NCBI GenBank assembly: GCA_022577435.1
Contig: JAKOON010000011.1
Location: forward strand, 1,623,001 to 1,687,000
Length of the DNA: 64,000 bases
Origin: Embiotoca jacksoni
Lineage: Eukaryota; Chordata; Actinopteri; Embiotocidae
Reading direction: 5' to 3'
Both the position numbers and the translations under genes were made by a program. Shown piece after piece: positions 49,901 through 58,334 of this stretch (its first letter is position 1; each line of letters starts with the position of its first letter). A model generated the notes under the pieces. The model made no database searches, was not told where the DNA came from, and saw nothing but the letters and a program-made list of their open reading frames with translations.

Positions 49901-52900
49901 GATGCCTCGAGTTGTAGCGTACAAGCAGTTCATCTACGTGCATGTTGGTGCCACATTTGTAGACATTTCCTTCAGCCGTTCCTGAAATATCGTGCTTATA
50001 GTGAGAAATGGATGTGAACTCAAGTGACATTCACCTTTGACCTTTGACCACCAAAGTCTTACCAGTTTATCCTTAAATTGAACATTTTTGATCAATTTGA
50101 AAAGTTTCCCTCCAGACGTTACTGATATATTGCGTTCGTGAGCGTGGGCCAATGTGATGGGATAGTGATCTTGACCTTTGACATTTGGCCAAGGGAATGT
50201 TTCTGCCAAGTTTAAAAACATTCTCTCAAAGCGTTCTTCAAGTAAATGTTTTGATTGAGTTTGAAGCGATTCTCCGAGGGCAGAACTTGTTATTCAAGGT
50301 CGTCATCAAATAGTTGAAACATTTCAAGTTGAAAAATGTTGCAGTTTAATATATAATAAAAATCCCTGAACACAGTGAGAAGAAGTAAGAACGATGGTTT
50401 TCGTTTGTAACACCCCAAATATAGAAACAATCTCAGGACCTGACAGCAGGTTGGAGGGCACAACGCTGAGTCCTCGGTTTGATTCCTGGTTGGTCGGACC
50501 ATTAATCAGTCCTGTGCTAGTTTGTGGAGCTTTTTCTGTAACTCTTGTGAATAAAAATGCTAGATTTTTGAGTGGCTCTGCTAAATAAAAATTATGCAAT
50601 TTGGGGAGTTTTTTTTATTTTATTTTGCAGTAAAATTGCAGGAATTGGCAAAAATTGCAAGTCAAAGGAAAAAAGTTTATTTTTTTCTGTGTGTCTGCAC
50701 TATAGCCATCTCAAGAAGACCAAAAGGAGAAAGAAGATTTACCTGCCCGAGCGTAGGCCAGCGCTACTTCTGCCAAACGCAGACAGCTGGCGTCATTGTT
50801 CAGAGTGCCGTCCTCGTTCAGGATACCTAAAAAAAAAAGAAACACCGAAAGACAGAAAAACACAAAAGTAAAACAGCTTAAGTAAGTGCTGCACATTGTC
50901 TTGCTGCATGTGAGATAAAAGGTAGTAAATGCTCTGAGGAGACACTGACCACAGTGTCCGTGTGATGTATATGGACACAAGCAGAGGTCGCACGCCACCA
51001 GCAGCTCCGGGAACAACGATCGGATTTTCTTTACCGCCAGAACAGCCGGGGTGTCGTCTGTGTCGGCACCAGAACCCCGGTCATCCTGAAGAGAAAACAC
51101 CACAGGTCATTGCGTTTGAGTGGGAACAGAGTGGGTCTCAGCTCCTGCCGATGTCACTTTAAAGCCGCGTGCAGCTAGAACAGCGTCCACTCTGCTGGTC
51201 ACAGGCTTTCCAAAAGATTCTGGAACATGGCTGCAGGAATGCGCTCAGAGCATTAATAAAATACAAGCCACTCTGTGACGGAGGGTCGCTCTGTGTGGAG
51301 TCACACTCGCGACTGGAATGACTCCAAGTTAAGGTCTAAATGCGCCGGGAGGCTTTGTGGCGCCCTCGTCTTTCTCTTCTGTTATGAAAATATTTCAGAA
51401 TTATACTTTAGATCCAATTGAATGCATATTTCACTGAAAGATGATGTTATACACAGCATTGAGGGATATGTAGGTAAATTGGGCAATGACGCGAATTACT
51501 TGATTCAAAGCATGCGCTCGAGAAAGACAAACGTATTAACTGAATGAATAGAATTCAACTCCCACACTTCTTTGGCTTTATTAACATAATCTGATTAAAT
51601 CCTTATTTTTCTCCACAGTCCCTGAAATTACACAACATATGAAGTCAAGTCAAACAATCAATACATTTCATCACCGTTTTCTCAGCACGTTTCCAAAATA
51701 CAACGGAACTACTAATTTTACCAAAAACAGTGAATCAGGCAATTTATTACTCATCCTCTACAAATAACCGCATGTTGTATGTGGCGTTTCATCACGGACT
51801 CTAAAGCAGTGCTGCACTACCCCCCTCCCCCGGTCGCGTGGCCCTTTATAACCCACAACCCACTTCAGGGCGACTGGTGTGATATGACACTTAATGTGGC
51901 GTCCCCTCCATGAAAACACGGAGACTGAGAGAGAGTGAGCAGGGCGAGGGTTTAAGGGCCGGTTTAGACCTGGGCCTCCTTGTGATGAAGTCTGGCTCAT
52001 AGTCAGTTCGTCCAAGTCAGTCAAATCCTTCTACACCCTGTCCAGCAAAAACTGTGAAAAATAGCCCGAAAGTCCACATACAGTATAAAGTCGTCAATAC
52101 CTTTATATATCTAAAGCAGCACAGTGGCCCAGGAAGATGAAGGGGTGAAGGAAAAAAAAACACGCCCGCAAGACAAACACATTCTTTTTTTTTTTTGTCT
52201 GGTTATTAACACACGTTCTCTCCACACTTTTTTTTAGTTCGACATACCTTTTCTATTTTTGCTGGGACTCCAAAAATCAGCACGCACTTCAAGCCGTTTT
52301 CCACAAGCGGCCGCAACATTCCCTCCAGCTTGTTCACCCCATATCTGCACACGTAGGAATATAGACCACAGTAAGATCACAGCACAGACGGGTTGTGTAG
52401 AGAAGGCTTGGATTAAAAGTTTTATTACAGTACGTTATTATAAAGAATGACACAACATTTCACATGTTAACCAGGAGTTTAAGGAGCTGTAGTGCGACAC
52501 AGAATGTAGGCGGAGGTTTGTGGTTTGGTTTTGTGCAGAATAAAGGTCTAACGGATTCGCTTCTTATCTCAGTCCAGGTCCAGTGTTTGGCTCTGGCTGC
52601 GCCCTGCCTCACTGCTTTTATCTGACAACACCCTCAGTGGGTTCACAGCTGCAGGGTGACACTGTGTCTCATGGGATTTTTCTCAGCGTTAACAATTATG
52701 TACATTTTTTCTTTATGAAAACAAACAGGTTCTTATATCTGCTTTTAAAACTAAGTGGCGCTGAGATGATCTGAGCCTGCAGCTGTGGCTCCTGTCTCTT
52801 ACCTCGCCTGTCCCGGCAGGCTGCCGATGGGCTCCACTGCATCTGCACCGTCTCTGAAGCAGAAAGTGACACAGAACCAGATTGAGAGCGATCCCATTAA

Positions 52901-53111
52901 ATCTTTAACGATGTTCTACGACACTGAATTCCTCCAATGATGAGATTTGTTGTTGTCGACTCCTTTCCGTGTGATTATTAAACCTCACTTACGTAATGAA
53001 GATCGGGTAGATGAGATTGTCAGGTCTCAGATCGGTGGCGCAGGTCTGCCAGTATCGGAGCGTCGGGTGGAAGTAGCCGCTGTGGATGATTGATTGCGCG
53101 GGCGTCTGCAT
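46927..53111 (-). CDS. alad: Delta-aminolevulinic acid dehydratase (porphobilinogen synthase), complete
   Basis: Cytosolic enzyme of haem biosynthesis that condenses two 5-aminolevulinate molecules to porphobilinogen; the family forms octamers. Coding exons, 5' to 3': 53111-52993, 52853-52803, 52344-52248, 51085-50950, 50826-50743, 49561-49473, 49269-49214, 49127-49040, 48951-48865, 48047-47918, 46985-46927. They sum to 996 nt, i.e. 331 residues plus TAA, against 330 in human. Every junction is GT/AG and every phase closes. Zinc cysteines C124, C126 and C134 (CDLCLCPYTSHGHC) and active-site lysines K201 (SAKFASCYYGPFR) and K254 (MLMVKPG, Schiff base) are present. ATG 53111 lies seven bases inside exon 2, as in mammals, so exon 1 is non-coding. 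TMEM203 starts divergently about 300 bp upstream. Confidence 0.98.
46986..47917 (-). other. alad intron 11
   Basis: Carries a truncated relative of the intron-1 npr2 MITE at 47122-47345. The remainder is unremarkable. Confidence 0.75.
47122..47345 (+). mobile_element. Truncated copy of the TTAAAGGTC-type MITE
   Basis: Begins TTAAAGGTCCAATATTG and shares TTTCAAAATGCTCAGTCCA-, GGGACTTTTGT- and TTTGTGATGTCA-like blocks with 27101-27300. The far inverted repeat is missing. Confidence 0.65.
47918..48047 (-). CDS. alad: alad exon 11
   Basis: 130 nt encoding FPTHPLAVYNVSGEFAMIWH, then GAQAGAFDLRAAVMEAMTAF and RRAG. Acceptor CGCTTCAG, donor GCAG|GTGAGA. Confidence 0.97.
48048..48864 (-). other. alad intron 10
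   Basis: Almost filled by a hAT-like non-autonomous element (48157-48829). Confidence 0.7.
48157..48829 (+). mobile_element. hAT-like non-autonomous element
   Basis: Begins CAGTGGAGGAAGAAGGATTC and ends ...GCTCTCCACTG, giving imperfect CAGTGGAG inverted ends. Internal ATCCTTTACTTGTGTAAAAG and AGTACCTAAATACTGTCC resemble a common fish repeat built of AAGTAC-rich ends. No matching 8-bp target duplication was seen, so exact ends are uncertain. Confidence 0.6.
48865..48951 (-). CDS. alad: alad exon 10, Schiff-base lysine K254
   Basis: 87 nt encoding ERDVREGADMLMVKPGLPYL and DIVREVKDK. Donor AAG|GTGTGC. Confidence 0.97.
49040..49127 (-). CDS. alad: alad exon 9
   Basis: 88 nt encoding RDAAQSKPAFGDRRCYQLPP and GARGLAIRAV, including the conserved active-site lid FGDRRCYQLPP. 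Acceptor TCCACAG, donor GTG|GTGAGT. Confidence 0.97.
49214..49269 (-). CDS. alad: alad exon 8, catalytic lysine K201
   Basis: 56 nt encoding VSVLSYSAKFASCYYGPF; the lysine is the second substrate-binding lysine of the family. Donor CAG|GTGAGT. Confidence 0.97.
49473..49561 (-). CDS. alad: alad exon 7
   Basis: 89 nt encoding CHIIAPSDMMDGRVGAIKQA and LISNGLGNK; APSDMMDGR is the conserved active-site strand. Donor AAG|GTAAAC. Confidence 0.97.
49562..50742 (-). other. alad intron 6
   Basis: 1.2 kb; holds the repeat at 49890-50235. The rest, about 50236-50742, has nothing recognised. Confidence 0.75.
49890..50235 (+). repeat. Internally repetitive teleost repeat containing DR1-like motifs
   Basis: Two degenerate internal units share a GAAATATCGTGCTTATAGTG / ACTGATATATTGCGTTCGTG pattern and TTGACCTTTGAC blocks. 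The family is common in fish introns and UTRs by my recollection. It contains TGACCTTTGACCA at 50038-50050 and TCACCTTTGACCT at 50031-50043. Confidence 0.65.
50743..50826 (-). CDS. alad: alad exon 6
   Basis: 84 nt encoding ILNEDGTLNNDASCLRLAEV and ALAYARAG. Poly-T acceptor TTTTTTAG, donor GCAG|GTAAAT. Confidence 0.97.
50950..51085 (-). CDS. alad: alad exon 5, zinc-binding cysteines
   Basis: 136 nt encoding DDRGSGADTDDTPAV and CDLCLCPYTSHGHC with zinc ligands C124, C126 and C134. Donor CTGTG|GTCAGT. Confidence 0.97.
51086..52247 (-). other. alad intron 4
   Basis: 1.2 kb intron. An 88-codon open minus-strand stretch at 51758-52024 shows no recognisable similarity. No repeat identified. Confidence 0.7.
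52248..52344 (-). CDS. alad: alad exon 4
   Basis: 97 nt encoding RYGVNKLEGMLRPLVENGLK and CVLIFGVPAKIEK. Acceptor GTGCAG, donor AAAAG|GTATGT. Confidence 0.97.
52345..52802 (-). other. alad intron 3
   Basis: 458 bp intron; nothing recognised. Confidence 0.8.
52803..52853 (-). CDS. alad: alad exon 3
   Basis: 51 nt encoding DGADAVEPIGSLPGQA. Acceptor TGCTTCAG, donor GCGAG|GTAAGA. Confidence 0.96.
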
Positions 53112-53118
53112 CTTTACC
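52993..53118 (-). CDS. alad: alad exon 2, start codon
   Basis: Seven 5' UTR bases, then ATG 53111. Reads MQTPAQSIIHSGYFHPTLRY, matching the family's HSGYFHP start. Ends ATTAC|GTAAGT. Confidence 0.96.
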
Positions 53119-53945
53119 CTGAAAGAGAGAAACCAGCAGTGACACGATTCAAGGAACAGGTCAGAGTCTGTTTTGACTTTGGTTCACAAACAGAGCCGAA
53201 ATCCCGAACTCATACTCCTGTGCATCAGCTCAGTCAGCGTTAAAACTGAGCAAGCATGCGTGGTGCTGCTTCTCCAAACAGCAGCTCGGCTTCGTCTCAC
53301 TGCTGAGTCAACGCACAGCAGGATTATTCTGCTCAGTGAGAACCTGTTATCTTAATGTGGAACCAGTTTTTGTGGTGCAGATGGAAGCCAACAGGGTTTA
53401 GAGATACTTCAAGATTATGAACTGGCTCATTGTCACAGAAGAATCAGATTGTGATGTTGTGCTTTTTTTTTATCGTGATGACTTTTCTCTTATCACAAGT
53501 TTAGTCTCTTGTACTGTGATGTACAACAGTGGATCATAATCAGTTCTTTTGAACATCAGTTTGATTATTGGTGTGTGATTATTTTGTTTTTTTCCTATCC
53601 CTGTGAAAAAATATCAAACATAAAGGTTGCATTTGCATTTTGAATGAATGGATCTTTATCAGCAGTCACTTAATAGGACACAATTTAGATACCGATTACA
53701 GCCAATACATTTTAAATAAGATTACAGACAATACAGTACACATGCTGGTTAAAAATGTACAACATGACATCAGCTGCATGATCAGAAACCTGTCCCTTTG
53801 CATTAAATGACACCGACTGTCACTTTAAGACGAACATCCCATATCTGTCACATCGAGCAGTGAATTTAACACAACTCCTGCAAGTCTCTCTATTACAAGT
53901 CATTTTGAGAGAAAACATGTAACAACTATGTACCGAACACGGATT

Positions 53946-53976
<31 letters not shown>

Positions 53977-54063
53977 CCTGAAGCAACTTCTGTCGTAAAT
54001 CTGTGACTTTACAATCTATAAGGGTCAATAAAAAGTGCATGAAATGTAAATGAAGCCAGCTTT
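53119..54063 (-). other. alad intron 1
   Basis: Contains an (AAT)n microsatellite at 53948-53972. Otherwise nothing recognised. Position between the non-coding exon 1 and the ATG exon matches mammalian ALAD. Confidence 0.65.
53948..53972. repeat. (AAT)n microsatellite
   Basis: Eight uninterrupted trinucleotide units. Confidence 0.9.
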
Positions 54064-54065
54064 AC

Positions 54066-54150
54066 CTTCCCGTGAGGACGACGGTCGACTTCTTCTCACT
54101 TGAATCTTTCTTCTTCGGTGGTTTTGGTTGTTGTCGTTCTACTATCGCGT
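54066..54150 (-). other. alad: alad non-coding exon 1 (5' boundary approximate)
   Basis: The minus strand shows a donor GGGAAG|GTAAAG with GT at 54065-54064, which joins the acceptor at 53119-53120 (TTTCAG|GGTAAAG) just before the ATG. The upstream end of the exon is a guess. Confidence 0.6.
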
Positions 54151-54190
54151 CACTACCGCCACCTACAGACGCATGTCTGCGCCGCCACCT
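54100..54190 (-). repeat. Possible repeat fragment over alad exon 1/promoter
   Basis: TTTCTTCTTCGGTGGTTTTG and CGTCACTACCGCCACCTACA resemble the end of a common fish repeat (TTCTTCTTCGGTG...ACTACCGCCACCTACTGG). Recognition is from memory and the match is imperfect. Confidence 0.4.
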
Positions 54191-54460
54191 ATTGAGTGGC
54201 TTAGATTCAAGTTAATACAAATTCGGAGTTTCTCAGTTTACAGTTGTCGTCCAAAAGTTAATCCTTACAATTAACCATTTCACGCTGAATGTTTTTTCTG
54301 TTAAATATAGATAATATATTTACGATTATGGTCCAAAAAAGTAGTCTTTTCGGCCACCGTCCGGTCTTCTCGCGATACTTCCGACCGGCGAGAAATGAGC
54401 AGGAGCTATGATGCTAACAGCTTCTTAGCATTGTTGTGCACTGGCAGTTTCGCATCCAGC
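54150..54460. promoter_or_regulatory. Divergent promoter between alad and tmem203
   Basis: About 300 bp separate the 5' regions of two divergently transcribed housekeeping-type genes. There is no TATA box in a convincing place. A TCTCGCGA core element lies at 54368-54375, CpG-containing sequence surrounds it, and CCGGTCTTCTCGCGATACTT is followed by CCGACCGG. The TCTCGCGA(GA) element is known from TATA-less vertebrate promoters. Confidence 0.6.
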
Positions 54461-55206
54461 TAGATGGAGACGAGAACTCCCGACTCTTTCTGAGGTAAAG
54501 TTAGATGTGATCGCCTGTGAAATACGTCTTGTATGTGCGTAGTCGTGCGTTTCGTTACGAACGTTTTGCCTTCAGCGTTTTGTTTCATTCCTGACTGTCT
54601 GTGGTTAGCATGTAGCTTAGCACAGGCTACATTGTGTGTCATCGAGGATGGTTGACGTGAAACGTGATTATTTAATCGTTTATCAAGTCTATCGGAGCAT
54701 AACAGCATCAGCCGGGGACAGCTGGAGTCAGTGAAGAGAAACAGTTCACTGACAACGTCATGAACTGATTCTAATCTAATCAAATTGTGTCGGAGACATT
54801 TTTAGTGTCTGAAAGTGTCCAGTTGTCTTCGTTTTGATCTGTGATCTCTGGTGTTGGTTCAGTCTCTCTGTAAAGTGTAAAACGAGCTGAGCAGACCACA
54901 TAAATGAAGAGAAAACCTGCAGACAAACACAGAGGAGAGAAATACGGAAAGATGGAGCCTGGCTTCAGAAACAGCAGCTCCAGGAAACACGTCCTGTACT
55001 CATCTTACTCTCGTTGTCTTCCTCAGGTTGGATCTGAAGATGTAGCCAGCGGTGGGTCATCTCTGCAGTACCGAACCGCCCCCGTCCCCCCACAGCCTGG
55101 CTCTCCAGCCCCGGAGCACTTTGTCCCCTAACCAGGGCCGCCCAGGTTTTGATTCGGCCGTCCTCAGTCCGTCCGTCCCTGGCCGAAGACCCCGCTGTCC
55201 TCAGCC
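54461..55206 (+). other. tmem203: tmem203 5' leader, possibly with a UTR intron
   Basis: A donor-like CTGAG|GTAAAG at 54489-54499 and an acceptor-like TGTCTTCCTCAG|GTTGG ending about 55026 would give a roughly 530-bp 5' UTR intron. Small ORFs here (for example 54904-55131) show no similarity I recognise. Confidence 0.4.
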
Positions 55207-55623
55207 ATGCTGTTCTCCCTGAGGGAGCTGGTCCAGTGGCTGGGCTTCGCCACCTTTGAACTCTTCCTCCACCTGCTGGCTCTGCTGGTCTTCAGCATGC
55301 TGGTAGCTCTGCGCGCCGACATGTTGAACCTCACGCTGAGCTGGTGGCTGGTTTTCGTCCCGTTGTTCGCCGCGGACGGCCTCAGCACCTACTTCACGGC
55401 CATCGTGTCCATCCGGCTTTACCAAGAGAACGAGAAGCGCCTGGCGGTGCTGCGGCTCCTCTGGGTGCTGACGGTGCTCAGCCTGAAGCTGGTGTGCGAG
55501 GTCCTGCTGTGCCAGAAGCTGGCCGAGCAGGAGCAAGCCAGAGACCTGTGGTTTGGCCTCATCGTGTCACCGCTGTTCATCCTGCTGCAGCTGCTGATGA
55601 TACGAGCGTGCCGTGTCAACTGA
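55207..55623 (+). CDS. tmem203: Transmembrane protein 203, complete
   Basis: Small multi-pass protein of the endoplasmic reticulum; the mammalian orthologue is linked to ER calcium handling and to STING signalling. The intronless ORF has 138 codons plus TGA. Human TMEM203 has 136 residues; the difference is two extra residues in the EQEQARDLWFG loop. Four hydrophobic segments lie at about 14-35, 44-68, 79-103 and 114-134. The start MLFSLRELVQWLGFATFE, the core FAADGLSTYF and RLAVLRL, and the tail LLQLLMIRACRVN are nearly identical to the human protein as I recall it. The ATG at 55207 (CAGCCATGC) is the only plausible start. The ORF is GC-rich at third positions. It is divergent from alad and lies upstream of tprn on the same strand, and TMEM203 also neighbours TPRN in mammals. 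Confidence 0.98.
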   Translation: MLFSLRELVQWLGFATFELFLHLLALLVFSMLVALRADMLNLTLSWWLVFVPLFAADGLSTYFTAIVSIRLYQENEKRLAVLRLLWVLTVLSLKLVCEVLLCQKLAEQEQARDLWFGLIVSPLFILLQLLMIRACRVN

Positions 55624-56725
55624 GGAGAGGCGGTGCTGTCACATCCTGCTGTCACATCGTGCTGTCACATCGCTGACGGCACCGGAGCAGAGAGCAGTCT
55701 TCATCTGCCGTTAGAGATTTAAAGCGTAACCGTGGTGTCGTTTTTCTTTTGGCTCCTCGCCACCTATTTACATTTAAAAAAAAAAAATCACGAGTTCTTC
55801 ATGTGCCAGGTCGCAGCAGAATATAGTTTTCTAGAGTTTGTGATTTCTAAAAGCTTCAAAATCAACAGAAAACTTCCTTGCCTGCTTGAGTTAATATAAT
55901 GCAGTATTTAAAAAAAAAAAAGAAAAAGCTCCAGACTATCGACTATGTTTTCAGTACAAATGAATGAATTGCTGCAGGTTATTCTGAGCTAATTTTGCAT
56001 CAGGATATATAATAACTGTAAGTTGCTGTCACACCTTTAGGACGACAAGGAGTCTGAAAACATGTCAGATGTGTGTTTGGAACATAATAGTGCCTCTACA
56101 CTGTGCAATCAATGGTAGACAAAGAGCCATGAGGAAAATGTATACCAGAGTTGTGTTTTAATGCACATGCGCACACAACACTTGTAAGAGTAAAATACTG
56201 GTGAAACCATAAGGCAGTCATGCCAGAGGCAACTTTTTGGGCAACTTTCATTGGTAAGAGATCCAAAGAGTTGCTGCAGCTTTGTTGTCCCCCCCCCCCC
56301 CAGAGGACGACGCTGCTTGCCAGACAAAATCTGGTCAAGTTTCTTACCTTGTGTCTCACTTTGTTGCCTGTCGCTGGGAGTGTTGATCATACAGCACGAC
56401 CATGTTCGTCACCTCCACCGGTGAGATCGGTCAGCTCACAGTCTTGCCCCCAATGTAGAAGAACTGAATATGATTTCAACAAGCAGAGGATTGTGTGCAC
56501 GCATCTTCCCTGAGAATTGCTGTTTATTTCCACAACATGTAATGTATTAGATCTTTCTTTGATCCTACCTTCTGTATGTACCGCACGTATTTATGGCCTC
56601 ATTTTTAAGGTAATTCCTGATGTGAAATTCTGTAGGATGTTATGTATGTTCTTATGTTTTTGTTGTGGCACCTTTTATTTTAATCTGTATATATGTGTAA
56701 ATAAAACCTCAACATTTAAACCATT
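55624..56725 (+). other. tmem203: tmem203 3' UTR
   Basis: About 1.1 kb of AT-rich non-coding sequence ending at AATAAA 56700-56705. Starts with a triplicated TCACATC[CG][TC]GCTG-like unit at 55638-55672. A C-run lies at 56287-56302. Confidence 0.65.
56700..56705 (+). terminator. tmem203: tmem203 polyadenylation signal AATAAA
   Basis: AATAAA preceded by T-rich sequence and followed by GT-rich TTGTCGTCTCGTGAATATTTG about 20 nt later, the usual layout of a cleavage site. Confidence 0.7.
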
Positions 56726-57900
56726 GTCGTCTCGTGAATATTTGAGTGTGGCGGTGGGAAGGGACTCTGGCCACAAGGGGGCGCCACTGGCCTTGTATAT
56801 GGGCGTGGTGTGCCGTAAGGTAAATAATCATATCTACGTCGTTCACACTGCACATATAGCCCGTATTTTAATCACGTACATTATTGACTAGTGACGAAAT
56901 CATCCTCTCTTCCTTTCATTGAAATGTATTAATATGTCTTGCTCATTTTAAGGAATACATTTAGCTGTGTATGGAAATCAATTTGCAGATTTAAGTACGA
57001 TGCATCACACTATGCTATTCAGGGATGTATTTAGTGGAAATGAATTATTTGTTCAAAAGAGTTGAAAAAAATAAAAGTTACCATAAATAAATAATAACCA
57101 GAAAAAAAAGAGTACATGTATGTTCCATGTATGTGATGGAATTAAATCTCTCAATCCGGTTTCAAAGAGGAAATAAGGCACTTGATTTGACCTAGTTATT
57201 CAAGCGTTTAATCATTATTTTCTTCCTGTAGCCACGCTGTTCTTAATTATGGCTCGGCGATAAATATTTTATGAGGTACAGTAATCTCTTGTAGCGCCCA
57301 AGAATAACCCTCTTAGTGCTGATTCATGTGCAGCAGGCTCCTTCTCAGCTCATGTGGTTACTGCAGCCGGATTATCGACAGGTGGCATCACCTGCAAATA
57401 CTGAATAAACGGTAGTCCGCCTCCAATCCGCCCTGGATTTGAACAACAAATGTGTATCACACCCTGGACAGAACAACGTTGGATGCGTATCTACGATGTC
57501 AAATGAAAACTGTGGGCCGACTGATAGCACATAAAAGAAGAAGAAAATAAATAACAATAGGGCTTTCGCACCTCCGGTGCTCGGGCCCCAATAATGAATT
57601 TGTAATTTGACTATTGGTTGGGATGTTTTCAAAAGAAAGCACATGACTAATCAGTAGACACAACAATGATGCATTAAGTTCTCCTGAGATTTTAATTGTA
57701 ATGTTGACCATGTGTTTTACATTTCTAATGTGACATTTAAACTTAGTCTTGCAAGTTTAACGAAATCGTTGTTGTAATTAATCATTTAGTGGTGCTTATA
57801 ATTAAATAGCCTGCTAAATGAAGCAGTATGATTACAAACAATACTGACAACAAATCTGTATTTAATCACCGGATCTAAGATTCGTCCCCTTACGGCGTTA
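56726..57900. other. Intergenic region between tmem203 and tprn
   Basis: About 1.2 kb of AT-rich sequence. No gene or repeat recognised with confidence. Confidence 0.7.
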
Positions 57901-58334
57901 AATGTTGTCCAAAAAAAAAAAAGGGAGGGGCGGCTGGCACTTGAACGCAACACCTTTGATTGACAGACCTTCCTTGCCCAGTCAACAATAGAAATGGGAG
58001 TGGCTTGCTTCAACGTGTGGTCCTTCACCGAAGTGATAGGGGCGTGTCTGTAAACCGTAACTACCAATCAGGAAGCGTGTGGGCTTGCCGAAGCCGCTCG
58101 TGCTTCTGCAGTGGGGCGGGGCCGCGTTCAGGGGCTGTGAGGAGAAAGGGAGGCAGGCAGAGGGAGAGAGAGGGAGTGAAGAAAGAGACGGTGGAGATGT
58201 GTGTGAGTGTGCCGTGATCGGTGCTGCAGGTACAGACGGAGCCGGATACAGCTTTTATAGCCGCACCGGACCGCGGCAAGACCGCCTCGGAGCCCGCATC
58301 TCTCCTCCTCATTCCTTCCAAACAACCCTCTGCG
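57901..58334 (+). promoter_or_regulatory. tprn: tprn promoter and 5' UTR
   Basis: Base composition shifts to GC- and CpG-rich from about 58070. GGGGCGGGGCCGCG at about 58113-58127 is a GC box (SP1-type site). It is followed by a purine-rich GAGAGAGAGGGAG tract. The transcription start probably lies near 58130-58200. Confidence 0.55.

Noticed and set aside
51758..52024. 88-codon minus-strand open frame in alad intron 4
   Set aside because: alad exons 4 and 5 join in phase without it, and no family similarity is visible.
58221..58334. 38-codon N-terminal extension of taperin
   Set aside because: The extension begins with GTG, not ATG. The first in-frame ATG is 58335, which has a G at -3 and leads into the conserved MPAWKREIL block.
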